Shown one piece after another: positions 32,864 through 46,700 of a stretch of DNA of 64,000 bases. Under the pieces are notes generated by a model, which saw only the letters and a list, made by a program, of their open reading frames with translations, was not told where the DNA came from and did no database searches. The stretch spans positions 13,250,501 to 13,314,500 of the forward strand of contig NC_080059.1 in the NCBI RefSeq assembly GCF_026212465.1, given 5' to 3'. Both the position numbers and the translations under genes were made by a program. Each line of letters opens with the position of its first letter. Positions within the stretch are counted from its first letter, which is position 1. Source of the DNA: Amaranthus tricolor (Eukaryota > Streptophyta > Magnoliopsida > Caryophyllales > Amaranthaceae).

Positions 32864-33736
32864 TCATAGAAGCACTAGTCCCGGCGTGATAACTTTGTGA
32901 CGGTGGGCACCACAGTGGTGGGGAGGGCCGCGGTTGTTAAAATGAGCGGAACTTTCGGAAAAAGAAGCTTTGTTTGTGGTAATAAGGGCCGAATCTTGAG
33001 CGAGAGAATTGTGTTTATGGTTGGAGCGCTCTTCCAATTCTAACATAGAACGAAGAGTATCAAAGGAGGGAATGGGATTCATATGTTGAACCAAAGACCT
33101 AAAAGTTTTGTATTCCAAAATCAAGCCATGAAGAACTTGGAGAACCAATCGATTATCGGTGATGGAAGTGCCAAGATTAGTAAGAGAAGTAGCAATAGTT
33201 TCAAGTTCATTGCAATAAGATTTCACATTGGGAAAATTAGATAGAGAAATGTCATTAAATTGAGACTCAAGATGAAGAATTCGAGATGTCTTATTATTTT
33301 GGAAATTGTTCTCAAGACGATTCCAAGCATCAAAGGCACAATCATCGGGACGAACTATAGATTGAGGGAGGGATGGACTAATAGAGCCATAAATCCATGT
33401 GCGAACAATGTCATCACGACGTTGCCATTCGGAATCTTTAGAAACTGAAGTTTTAGAGGAGTCATCGGGAAGAATGTGAGAATCCACAAGGTGAGCTTGA
33501 CAATGAAGCTTGAATAAAGTGACCCAAGTATGAAAGTTGGAACCATCTTCATCAAGTTGGATAGGCATGCTTGTTTTAATGTTAGTAACCAAAGTGGCGG
33601 GATGAATTTTTGTGGGAGAGGCCACGGAGAGGGCAATAAGGAGAGGTGGCGATTGAGATTGGTGGCGGAAAGGGTGGTATGGGCGGCACACTTGGAGAGC
33701 AAGGAAGAGATAAGAGGTAAGAAAAGAGGGAAGCAA
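32864..33736 (-). pseudogene. Copia gag
   Basis: The 290-codon open frame resembles copia gag of the UBN2/retrotran-gag type: LDEDGSNFHTWVTLFKLHCQ, then AFDAWNRLENNFQNNKTSRI, LHLESQFNDISLSNFPNVKS, YCNELETIATSLTNLG and LVLQVLHGL. The zinc knuckle expected downstream is not intact; stops and frame changes fall at 32600-32860 (protease region). The first 40 residues or so look like leader sequence translated by chance. Confidence 0.82.
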
Positions 33737-33758
33737 GAAACCTAGGCAAATGATACCA

Positions 33759-33919
33759 TGAAAGAGTTATATGGCTTGAATGGATCATTCTCATTAGGAG
33801 TAATGTCAATATATACAATATTACAAGCTATACTTTAGGAAACTAACTATTTACCTAATATTCTACACAATCATATTGATTATACAAAATATTCTAGCAA
33901 TCAAAAGATAATTCTAACA
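33759..33919 (-). repeat. 5' LTR of the copia element
   Basis: 161 bp, partner of 29403-29565. The primer-binding site TGGTATCA lies immediately beside it at 33758-33751 on the minus strand. Confidence 0.92.
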
Positions 33920-34720
33920 ATATGTGGGTTCCCTTGGGGATGGAATATTATCTATTCCTAATACCACGTCATATATTGATTTGAGCATTACAATCAATGA
34001 GCTTATTGATGTTGAGACAAGGAGAGTGGAATGATTCTACGTTGGATTCTATGTTGGATTCTATGTTTGATCGCTATATGAGGGATGCTATATGTGCTAT
34101 TCCTCTCTTAATTCCAAGTGATATTGATATGCTATATTGGTTGCCTAATCGTGATGGGGCATACTTTATTTGTTTGGGATACAGACTTGGCATTATGGAA
34201 TCGATTTGGTTCAACAACTTAGTTTCTCACCCACATGGAAACGATGTGTGGAATAGATTATGGAACTATAAAGGTCCACTAAATTGAGACATATTCTTTG
34301 GCCGGCTTTAAAGGGTCTCTGGTTGTGAACCTGTTTACCTATAACATGTATTATAGCAATTCGACTCGTTGTTCTCGATGTAAAGGAGCGTCCCAATCCA
34401 TTATTCATGCCTTGATAGATTGTCCTGCAAATGGTAACTTATGGCCGACTCATCCAGGAAAGAATAAGCTCGTCAATGATGCTCCCTGTGTCTCTTTCCT
34501 AGATTTTTGCGTTGACTTTTTAATCATGCTACTAAAGATGTTTTAGAACCAATGTCCGCGTCCTTTTGGGCCATTTGATTTTGTCAAAATAAGGTCTTTG
34601 ATGGTACCGAATCAAACATTCCACAAACGGCTACCCAATTCTTGAAATCTATAGTTGATGATGTTACTCATCGAGCTTGCATTGCCCCCCTTGGTGTAAT
34701 ATTCAAGAGCAAGAGTTAAA
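33920..34720 (+). pseudogene. LINE reverse-transcriptase C-terminal fragment
   Basis: In shifting plus-strand frames this reads like the tail of a plant L1-type LINE ORF2. Segments are TTSYIDLSITINELID, WNDSTLDSMLDSMFDR, ICAIPLLIPSDIDMLYW, NRDGAYFICLGYRLG and DVWNRLWNYKGPLN, then the zinc-binding RVT module with CSRCKGASQSIIHALIDCPA and NLWP. The C-terminal end decays towards 34720. At least two frameshifts and several stops are present. The copia element borders it directly at 33919; I found no LINE sequence on the copia's other side. Confidence 0.75.
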
Positions 34721-34957
34721 TATAGTAGTATTCTTAATTTACACTTCTATACTTAGTATAAAATTTTTTAAAAATAAATAAATCATAGAAGTACTTGCTT
34801 AATTTACTCAAGAGCCAAGAGTTGGCCACTTCCTCTTTCCAGCCAAACCGCACCCTTGCATGATATCCCCACATATTTTTTTAAAAAAATACATCACGCT
34901 ACGCTTCCCAATATTCTTTCCCATTTTTTCCTCTTGCAAACTTCCTACTGTTTGTCA

Positions 34958-37900
34958 ATGGCAACCCATGAATCCAGTAAACCCGAGATCATGCGAGACA
35001 TAAAAACCCGGCCACCCCACCCTACTCCGGGCCGTCAACATCGACCCACAACTTCCCGACAACCTCCCCATCCAAGACAACCACCTCCAACCCGACCCAC
35101 AACCCGAATCTCTCTCTCAAAACTCCTAAAAGTAACATCCGTCGCCGGTGGAATCCAATTCGGGTGGGCTTTACAGCTCTCTCTTTTAACCCCTTATGTT
35201 CAAGAACTCGGTATTCCTCACGCTTTTGCTAGTATCATATGGTTATGCGGGCCAGTTTCCGGGTTTATTGTTCAACCGTTAGTGGGTCATCTTAGTGACC
35301 GGTCCACAAACCGGTTCGGTCGTCGTAGACCGTTTATTATAATCGGTGCGACGCTTATTATCGTCGCTGTATTAATTGTCGGATTTTCAGCTGATATTGG
35401 GTATTTAATGGGCGATAAAGTTGATGGTGGAGAGAGAACAAGGCCTATGGCAATTGTAGCGTTTGTGATCGGATTTTGGTTGCTTGATGTTGCTAATAAT
35501 ACTATTCAAGGTCCTTGTAGAGCTCTTCTTGCTGATCTTACTGGTATATTTTTTTTTCCCATTTTTTTGTTTGATTTTTAATTAATTTGATTATTATTGT
35601 TTTGCTGATTTGACTGATTTTTTTTTAGAGTTGAGTGATTTTATTTTTATCTTTAAAATAATGAAAAATTGAGTGGAGTGTTTGAATTAGAGAAACTTGG
35701 GTGGGTATATGCCGGTTTGAGTGTTATATTTTGAGAGGAGGTGAAAGGTGGCGGGGAATGTTGCTTTTCGCTTTTGGCATTTTATTTTATTCATTTATTT
35801 TTAAATATAAATGAAGGGAGTAAAAATGTTAGTTAGGGAAGGCTAAGCCAGGATTGGGAACAATTTTTTTATTAGTAACCAAAGTAAGTTTACATGGTTT
35901 GATATTTTTTAGGTGGGACTTATAATTAATCACATTAAGATGATAAAATAATGTTAGGATGATAATAACGATTTAAACTTTAAATTTTTTAATTTTAATA
36001 TTAACTTTATCATCGAATACTTATTAGTACTCCCTCCGTTCCTTTTTGATCTTTCACATTACTATAACGGGTAGTTTCAAAAGTTCTTCCACTTTAGAAT
36101 ACTTTCTATTTTTAGAAAGTTTTTATCTCACTTTTACCCCTTAAAATCCCCCTTTTCTTTTAATGTACCCATTTTCTTTTATTTATAATTATTTTCTCTC
36201 TCATACTTCCAATACAATCATTACTTCACACTACTATTTAATTAAAATAATACCCACTACAACCTCATACTTCCAATACAATCATTACTTTTCACTATTA
36301 TATAATTAAAATAATACCCACTACCACCAACGATTCTCTTTTTCTTAATCTTTGTGAAATACCCAAATAGGAAGAACAAATAGGAACGGAGGGAGTATAT
36401 GTTATTTTTGAGAAAGAAATCTTAATATAAATATTGTACTCTTTAGTTTATTTGAGTATGCTATTTTGACAGTTTTGTTTAAGAAATAGTTGGATTGTTA
36501 GGATCATAAAAAAATAATTCGAACTACGTTGATAATCATATTAAAAGAGAAGAAATGTCTTAATAAAAAAATAATGAAAATATTTTCGTGAAGAAAATGT
36601 GTCAAATCATTTTGCATCATAGTTCGTCTTATATGAGATATATCAATATAGTTAGCCAAAATCTATAATTGATCAATCTAAAATTATAATTCATCACTTT
36701 AACACGAAGTGTACATGAGCCAGCCAAATACAAATGCTCACCGGGACTTTTTCATTTAAAAATTTGTGTTTGCTTTACAATATGCAACAAATTCAAAATA
36801 ATGATTGTGTTATGAAACTTTTGGATGGGTAGATATGTTTATGTATACATTATATATATATATCTTCAACTTATAATATATTATGATGATGTTTGTTTTG
36901 AATTATTTATTTATTTCTTTCTTTAATGGGATGGTGGAAGAAACTGAGTAATGAATAACAATGATATCACCCTCAAAAGGATTCGCTAATTTCTTGTTGG
37001 AAAGACGATTTTACCCCTTGAATGCTATATTTGGGATCTGTTTGTTACTAGTTGATGTAGACACGTTAATTATATGTTTATTTTGTTATCATTGATTGAT
37101 TTAACCCTTGTCATCCCTAATATGACGCAAAAGACATGCTTTTCTTGTAGCTTCTTTTTAGCTTTAGTTAATTTTGTTTAGTGATTAATAAATAAACTCA
37201 GCAGGAAACGAGTTCTGCTTAAAATAATCATATTACATAGGATTAGGAGTATATAATATCTATTTAGATAAAAATTAAAGTATATATTACCCATTAGGCC
37301 TATTCAGAAAAACCCATCCCGCTTGACCCGATCCGCCGACCCATCAACCCGGTCATTTTTTAAAAGAAGTTATAAGTTACGGGTCGGGTCGTGGGCCGCA
37401 AATTATTTTTAACGGGTACCCGTTGACCCATTATTATAGGGGCGTGATTTTTTAAGGGTTAAAACCCTGTTGACTGACCCAGTTCAGCATATGCCAATGA
37501 CCAACAAAATCCAATTGCCAACATAATTCAATTACTCCTATGAAGCCTTGAGCTCAGTCGCTGAAAGGCTGAATGTGATGGATTTAAGGGCACGAAAAGA
37601 AATATCCAAGGTCAACTAAATTGTAGATGTCCACATCTTGTTCATGGTGCAGAGTGCAGACCCACATCTTCTGTATCAAAGTCAAAATAACAAAACCTTA
37701 AAGCTTTTGATATTCACGCATCAAATGAGCAAAAAATGAAAAAGTTAATTGGAAGAATCAAAAACACAAAACAAGAAATATAGAATTCATTCCTTTATGG
37801 TTGTTGATGGAAGATGAGAATCCAAATTGCTTCTGCTTGAAGATAAGAAGCTAAGAAATGATGAAGAGATTTTATGTAGAAAAAGAAGATGATGCGAGGT

Positions 37901-40900
37901 ATAAAGAAAACAAAACACAAAGGCCTTTTCATTATCTTACTCAAGTACAGACATTAAACCGGGTACCAGAAGTCGCCTCCATTATTCTCCTCATACGAGG
38001 TATAAAGAAAACAAAACAGAAAGGCCTTTTCATTATCTTACTCAAGTACACACATTAAACCGGGTACTAGAAGCCGCCTCCATTATTCTCCTCTCTTAAT
38101 TCTTTTCTCCCAACAAGCCCTAATTTTTTTATTACTCTGCTCTCCAATTCCTCGCACCCCACCGGCACATTCAATGCGGCTGCCGCAATCTCCCCAAAAC
38201 CTCCACCTGGCCCGGCTATCTTCACCCCCACTTCCCCTACATATATGCCATATCGCCGTCAAACTCAAACTCCGGTGACATACCATCTTCCATTTGAACT
38301 TCCAACGATTTCTTACTCTTCCTGCGTCTCTTCTTAGGTATACATATATTCGTACTTCTCATCGGCCTTCTCCACGCACCATCTGACAAGCCTCGACACG
38401 CTCTCGTTTGTGCCTTGTTTCTTCTTCTTTTTGGTTCCTTCTTTCTTTTTTCCCTATTTCTTTTTTGATTTTTCTTTTCGTGAATTTCTTCTGTTCTTTT
38501 AACCCCTAATTTCTTCCCCTTTTTTGATTTTTTCAGTTAATACTTGGCCACTTCTGTTGAGGATTTCCACACTTTTATCCTTAGTCTCCTCTTAGACCCT
38601 AAATCTTTACCAATGTTTTCTTCAATACAGGGAATAAGTTCTTTGTAGTCTTCAAACATATTCTTGACATTTTCATTCATATCTTCAAAGTCTTCCTTTA
38701 ATTGTTTGCGTAATGCTATAGTCAACTGGTTATATTGTTTTAGCAACTTCAAGTCTCCCATATTATGCCGTCACCGGCGAGTCTCCGATCACTGGAATCG
38801 TATTGCTCTGATACCATTTGTAATACGCCGGCCAAGACCCATAACCAAAAATGGTTAGTGAACATAAGATATGTGCAATTCGAGTCTGCTCTTGACTCCA
38901 AAAGGACTTTTCCTTAATTCTTATTATCCCAAAAGTGATTCATTATTACAAGGGTGACTCGATACATAGCCTAAGCTTTAAAAGACAACTGAAATACAAA
39001 AAATCTAACTAACAAAAATAGAAATACTAACTAACAATAAAATGTATGCCCTTGGACCCTTTGACCCAATTCATCACACGAAGATCAACCAATAAAAAAA
39101 CGGGGATCATATTTAACGTTTACCAACCAATTTTCACTCCAAAGATAAAATCATGGTGCAAGAAAAATACTCAGAAAGTGATTTCCTTCCGTGTTGAAGT
39201 GCACCAAGTCTGTTTTTACATGCAAACCCAAGACTCAAGAGAATATGATATCTACGATACCAAATGCATCAAAATGCATGACATTTTCTGGTTAAGCGAA
39301 CAAAGTTAAACTGAAACAACTATAAATGTCTCAGTTTTGGATTGCGTGAAAACCACTTAAAGTGGTGAAAACTGAAAATCAATTTCAAGGTATATGTATT
39401 CACTTAAATAGTGTACATATTTAGTAAAAAAGTATTGCATTTTTCTAGGCTATAGTAATTCTTTTATGAAATAAAATTTTTGAAAATGTTGTAGTTAAGA
39501 AAAATGCCACCCTTTATATCCGAATATGTACACCCTTAACTTAATATGTACATCCTGAAACTGGTTCTCAGTTGTCACCACTTTAGCTTTTTTCACCTAA
39601 CCCTGCCCCTAAATCTTCTTATTAAAGTCTTACTAGCAAACTTGAAAGAAACAAATTTTAGTAGTATAAAACCAAAATTTCTCTCCTATTTAACAACTCG
39701 ACTTTGATTATTTGTGATTCAGTATCCAAGGCCGAAATAATTCTAGACAATTGGTCTCATTCCACTGCCTTAGCAATGCCTAACTCTAATGACCATAAAA
39801 ATCCCATCTTAATCATAACTCTATGGACCTGAAATTGTATATAAATTTAATAACTCCTAACCCTAACAATATACTTTTCTTATCCGAATAATAATAAAAT
39901 CCCAATATTACTGTAGTTCATATGCATAATCGCTACTCATGTAGATAGTCATTGCCGTAGACTCGTTGCTTGGTTTTGTCTTGCTCCACATTCCACATAA
40001 TGTGTGCAAGAAACAACTATTTTTTTGAAGGTGTGTGCTCGAGGCATAGTTCCTACTTGGTGTCTTGAGTTGACACTTGCGCGTCTTTGGCATTTCGTTG
40101 CGCGCATTCATTTTCAGCAAATCCTTTCTAGTGCATGGTTTCTTTTCCTTGATATAACTTATCTATAACCAACCTCCTTCAAGCCTTATGACTAATTCCC
40201 TGTAGTTTAGTCATTTTAGCCTGTAACAAGACTACATTACCCTATCTTAATGGGCCTTCTCAAGTACATAGCCAATTGACTCTTCCCTTTCTTTACGTCT
40301 CTTGCACCTTGGTGACCCATGTTACAAATTTATGACAACCGATAAATTCAAGTTGATGCTCGACGACTCATATATCAAGATCGATATTATTGTGGGTTTG
40401 ACCCATTAAGATAAATATGTGATAGACTAAACCTATTACTCCTACATAATTTATGAAAGGAAATCTCAAAGAAAGTGAAAGAGAATAGAGATTAGCATAG
40501 TTCGAGTCCAACAATACTCCGTAATTACTTCTTATTCTTTTTCATAGCCCAAATATTACATCCAATATATCTATATTCAAACAAGACTAACTACTCTTTA
40601 AACAAACTTTAAGAGAATCTCCTAGAAAATAGAATTGTATAACCAAATTAGTTATTTGTACTCTCTTCTCAAGGTGAACATTTGGAAAGGTAACCAGCAT
40701 TATGGCGAAGTCCTTCCAAGTAGCCTTAGAATTTAGCATTCCCTCCCATTGAACCAAATTTCTAAATGAGCTGAATCTACTACAAGAACTTGTAATATTT
40801 CGCTGGTTTACACCATTAGTTCCATGTCAGCTGATATTGGAGGGGCCAATACCGAAGAGTTAGCTGCGACACATGAAGCACTAGATGAATGGAGGTGGAG

Positions 40901-43716
40901 TCAAGAAGTTCAAGTTTATAGGCTACTTTTCCCACTTGTTGTAGAACTTTATACGACCCATATTATCTCAATGCCAGCTTTTCATTTATCTTGGTAGCTA
41001 GAGAACGCTATGGTTGTAATTTTAAGTAGATAATTTCCCTTTTCTCAAAGAAGACATTTTTTTTGTGTTTGCTAGCATATAACTTCATTCGTTGCTGCGC
41101 TTTATTAATATTTAGTTATTATTTTTCCAACATTGCATCTCTCTCTTGAAGCATCAAATATGATTCATATTAAGAAATTCCATCTCTTGTCTCATGGCTA
41201 CAAGCTACTTGCTCGCATCTATTAAAGCCATCACCATCTTCTACCTCACTTGCAACTTTGATAGCATACGCCATATAATCACACTCCTCTATGTTTGTGT
41301 TTGTAGACTTTGTTTGCCTTTTAGGCCGCTGCACATTAGTAGATAATGATTTAATTGATTGGTACTTTTCATTCTCAACCCTAAGAGCTTCTGAAGCTCA
41401 AACATGATGTTGAACCTACGTTGTTAGAAGGAACAAACGTAGATAACTCATTAAAGACAACATCTCTAGAAGTAATTATCCTTCTAATTTTACTGCACCA
41501 CTCTATACCCCTTGACATCAACACCGTTGCCCATGAAAATCAGTTTTCTAGCTCAAGGTTCAAGTGTACCTTCATTTACATGTATATATGTCGGACAATA
41601 AAAACATTTCCGATTTGAATAATCTACCCGTGAAGAATAGAATACCTCTTGGGGACACTTGAAGTCAAGGACGGTATAAGGTGGGCGGTTGATCAAGTAA
41701 CATGCCTAGATACTGCTTTGGCTCAAAACTCCTTTTCAAGCTTTGCTTGATTATACATGCATCTAGCTCTCTCCATCAAAGTCTTTTTCATCCTCTCGAC
41801 CGCCTCACTTTGTTGTGGCCTAGCTACGCATGTATGTTGTCTCGCAATCCCTTCCTTAGATCATACATGAGTAACTTCTTCTCAACAAACTCAGGTCCAA
41901 TGTCGGTCCTCAATGTCTTGATGCTCCTTTCCATCTTTTCTATTATGGTTTTCCAATTCTTCAAGACACCCTTACTTCATCCTTTGTGTTGATGAAGTCA
42001 CTCCAAGAAAAGTCATCTAGCTGGACTCCTAATATCCAAATGGATATTTACTTTGTTTGAGTCATATTGAAAAATCTAAATTTCTTGAACACGTTTTCAA
42101 ACTTTTGAAAACAGGCTCAAGCAGTCCTTAGAGCATACTCTTACTGATATGCACAACACATTTTAAACTAACTCTCCTATGCTTTTCGTGTACACATTGT
42201 TCACAAAATGAGAGTGTACCAAGCCTCTTCCCACCTGAGAGTTCCTTGTTTACTCAACTTGTTCATCCATGCTCACTTATATGACTAAGTCTCAAATGCT
42301 AAAGTTTGGTATCATAGTCTGACATTGTAGAGGTGGAAACATTAGTCGATCTAGTAACCATGGAACCTTATCACATATAATCTATCATTCATGATACCTC
42401 TCATCAAAATCAATGAGCCTTTTGCGATCTTCATGACACCACCTTCACAAATACATCCACACGCAATAGCATCTAATGTACCCAAGGATATGATGTCCTT
42501 TTTAAACCCCAGAACATGCCTTACATCACACAAAGTCATAACTATCCTATCATGCTTCTTGATAAGGACATTACTAACGCCCATAACTTTGCAAATATTC
42601 ATCATTTCCTTAGGTTATATTTCCACAGTTGAAAGGAAATCTTTATAAGAAGTCATGTGAAAGGATTGATCGAAATCAATAATTCACTCATCATCAACAT
42701 CTTTGTACCCATGTGTTGCCACTAAAGCACCATCATCATCACTATCATTGACATAGCTTGCCTTACCAAATGTATAATCATTAAACCCATTCTCTTATGC
42801 ATCTTCTTCTACTTCTTACAATCTTTCTTAATATGTCCTTTCAACTTACACTAATGACATGTTTTCCCCTTATTAAAGATTTAGACTTAGACCTACTCCT
42901 ATTCTTGGAACCACCACTAGAATTGCTATCATTATTCCACCCTTTACATACAATCCTTCATATGACCCTTTAGACTTTTGAGTCAATTGCTTCTCTATCA
43001 GGTCTCTTTGAATCAAAGCATTCTTTACATCATTAAATTAAAGATTCTCCCAACAAAGTTTCACGTGAATTCTTGTAAGAGGTTGGTAAAGAACATGGCA
43101 ACAAAATAGCTAAATCCTCATTATCAAGTTTTACATTAATTTTATATAAGTCCATTACAATAGAAAAAAATTCATCCAAATGAGTCTTGAGAGAGTTACC
43201 TTCTTTCAATCTAAGATCATACAATCTACTCTTCAAAAGCAACCTATTGGTCACATTTTTGACCATGCATAGGGATTCAAGTCTATCTCATATACCCATG
43301 TAATTGTCTCCTTCGCAACTTCTCTAAGCATCTCAGTTGAGAGACACAATTGTATGGCTTTTAGAGCTTTTGAACCACTTTTTAACGGTCATTCCAACAG
43401 ACATCTTTGACCTTCTGAAGCCTTTTTGCACACCATATTGAGTACCAAGAGCCTTCATTTTGACTTGCCACAAATCAAAATTTTGAATTCTATCAAACTT
43501 TTCAATATCCAACTTCATTGAAGGCATGTTGGATCGAAATATCAATGAAGAACTCAAATGATCGTCATTAAGCAAATGAGTTCTTTTTTCTTTCCTTTCC
43601 AGCCTGTCTATTTCTGGTTATCTTTCTACACTATTTCAATTAGCAATTGTCCGACATTTGGGATAATATGTTCATATTAGTTCCAACACAACAATACCCT
43701 CTTCTTTTCTCTCTCT

Positions 43717-43757
<41 letters not shown>

Positions 43758-46700
43758 TAATTTACCTTATTTTTACATAAAAGAACAATGTTTTGTGCTT
43801 TGTGTTGTATTTTTTCATAAATAATAATGATTTTTATGTAATCAAAATAAATTTTGTTGAATCAACTTAAGCTTGTTATTTTTACCATATTTTGTTCATG
43901 CATGTTTCACCTTTAAATATTTATTCATAAGATAAAATATATTAGTTGGTAATAAGTTTAATTCAATGAAAATCGATTTAAATTAGTAAAACATAAGTTT
44001 TTTGTACTATTAAAGTTTTGTACTACATATCGAAAAAACGTTTTGTTCTAAAAACCAATTTGATCATCTAAAATTAGTTTTATTTTTAAGTAGTATAAAA
44101 GACATAAAGTTCATTTTGAGTCAAAATAACCAAATAAGGTGAGGCAAAATTAGGTGAACAAAAAAGGAATCTATTTTGAGTTAATTGAATGTATTATTAC
44201 TAAATCTATTTTTACTGTATGACATGCATTTAATAGAACCTTAGTTTATAAGAATGAAAAATTTCATAGAAGAATATTTATCTAGAGGTTTGATTATCTT
44301 ATTTTGAAAATTGTTTATCGAATTTTTGTTGTTATGTTGTTAAGGAGATGACACTCGCATCAAATTTAGTGAGCTACTCCACCTACATTAATTAGTTTTA
44401 TGATGGAAGCTATATGAGTATTATTGTTTTTCGTGATGATCCTCCCTTTGGGATGCTTTTGCTTCCATTAGCGTCTTTACTAGTTGGTGTTTTGTTTGGA
44501 AAAGGGAGAGCTGGCTTAAAATTAGGTAATTCCCAATAATTGTTTTCGGCCAAAATTGCAGATTAACATTTGTCCACAATTGAAAAAAAGAGCAATTGGT
44601 AGGTCTTTTAAAACGACGTGTACATGTCAATTAACTATATACTTGCACTTGTTCTAATCAGCATATCATCTACTTACTGGTAGTAACTAGAACTCTGAGC
44701 CCACATTTTATGAAGATGAGTAGTCCATGTTCTTGACTTGGTTTGTTCCACATGTTGAGAAAAACTATCAGGATATAGAAAGGAACATGGAAACAAATGA
44801 TCTTGCTGACTGCGAGCAAAACTTGTTGCTAAAATTAGTGGTTATTGTCGAAGGTAATGAAAACTACAACGTTCACTTCGAAAGTTTCCCTTTTGAGGTT
44901 AATATTTAAAGCAAAATCTTGATGTAGATGAGTCCGATAGAGAAATCTTTCGTTGCTTCTCCTCATGTCCTAACATAGGTTTGTTATTTTGGGATTAAGA
45001 TTTTGGCATTGTTGTGGGTTAATGCATAGCTTTTTGTTACTGCCTAATATTGTATGTGGCAGCCTATTATGAGATTGTTTAACTTTTTGGAGAGGGGGAG
45101 AGAGAGCTGTACAATAGAATAAGATTAGTTGTTATGAATTCATTATGAATATATTTAGCTGATTATTGATTTTCTTGTAATATTTTTTTTAGGAAAGGAT
45201 CATAGAAGAAACCGAGTAGCAAATGCTTACTACTCCTTGTTTATGGCCATTGGAAATATTCTTGGGTTTGCCACAGGCTCATACTCTAGCTGGTACACTG
45301 TTCTTCCATTCACGCTCACTCATGCTTGTAGTGAAAGTTGTGCCAATCTCAAGTCAGCTTTCCTTATAGACATTATCTTCATAGTAATCACGACTATTAT
45401 AAGTATCACGGCTGCCCACGAAGTTCCATTGAGTGTAATAGATGGAGCCACTGGTATATCGAATGGGTCTCGACAATCTAGCCATGATCAAGAGGCCTTC
45501 TTTTGGGAACTGTTTGGAACTTTTAAATATCTCCCTGGATCAGTTTGGATTATTCTTTCAGTTACTGCACTAACATGGGTTGGGTGGTTTCCTTTTCTTC
45601 TTTTTGACACTGACTGGATGGGTCGGGAGGTTTATGGTGGTAATCCAGATGAAGGTCAACTTTACCACAGAGGAGTTAGCACCGGTGCTCTTGGCCTGAT
45701 GTTGCAGTCAGTTGTTCTGGGTTTAACTTCAGTATTGATGGAAAAGCTATGCAAGAAGTTAGGTTCTGGACTTTTATGGGGCATCTCTAACATTATAATG
45801 TCATTGTGTTTTGTAGCAATGCTTGCCATAGCTTTTGTAAATAGCAAACTGGATTCCTTTGGTTCTGATAGGCCTCCAAGTGGTGCCATCATTGCTGCAA
45901 TGATTATTTTTACGATTCTGGGTATGCCACTAGCGGTAAGTAACTTCATTTAGTTTTAATAAAACAAATAAAATTTACACGAAACTACTAACGCATTTTT
46001 GGCTTATAAGTACAATAATCTAATCTGTGATTTTTATGTACTTTGAGTTAGAAAAAAAAGGTTACATAAAGAGGCTCTATACACCTAAACAAATCAATTA
46101 TTTTGGATTTGTAAACTCTCTATCTAAGAACTGAGTAGAAGTCATTAGCTGATAAGTCTCTTAAAATAATGTGAGAAGCTTTGAATTTTGTTGAACATAT
46201 GTTGTATTAAATAGGGTTGTCAACGAATTGTCTGGGATCAAAGAAGACATGTAAAGTGAGAACATGGGGGATTTTCATGAAAGATTAGCATTTGAGTCGA
46301 ACTCCCATAAAATTGGATTCTCAATGAGATTTCATGTCTATGACGTAGTAACTCCTATGAGTTTGTTCTTTTTGATTGCAGGTCACTTATAGCATCCCCT
46401 ATGCACTCATTTCCTCTAGGATCGAGTCTTTGGGGCTTGGACAAGGTAAAATCAATATCTTTTTCAGACTTCAAAGTATGAATTGTAGTTGTATTGAGTA
46501 ATAACTTCCATATTGCAGGTTTATCGATGGGTGTGTTAAATCTTGCAATTGTGGTTCCTCAGGTCAAGTTTCAAAATCCCTTCCTTTTAATTGTCATAGT
46601 TTTTTTCTGAAATGAATCATGGAGAGATCATCGACTTATCTCCCTAAATTCTAACTCCAACTGAGTTAGTTGTTCACACCTCTTTTTGTGGTGCATATCT

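Larger units (their letters stand above)
29403..33919 (-). mobile_element. Ty1-copia LTR retrotransposon, nearly complete
   Basis: A pair of LTRs of about 162 bp (29403-29565 and 33759-33919) starts TGAAAGAGTTAT and ends TTCTAACA on the plus strand. They differ at only about four positions plus a small indel, so the insertion is fairly recent. On the minus strand the primer-binding site TGGTATCA (33758-33751) follows the 5' LTR directly, and the purine tract GCGGGGGTG precedes the 3' LTR at about 29566-29574. ATAT flanks both sides (29399-29402 and 33920-33923), probably part of a target duplication. The order gag, integrase, reverse transcriptase, RNase H is that of copia. The coding region carries frameshifts and stops, so it is not autonomous as it stands. 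Confidence 0.93.

Noticed and set aside
34856..34957. Upstream ATG extending the SUC4-type protein by 34 residues
   Set aside because: The extra stretch is unlike SUT4 N-termini, while ATG 34958 has a better context and gives the expected length.
38083..38286. 67-codon minus-strand frame inside intron 1
   Set aside because: No similarity recognised; it overlaps the border of the 101-bp duplication and looks accidental.
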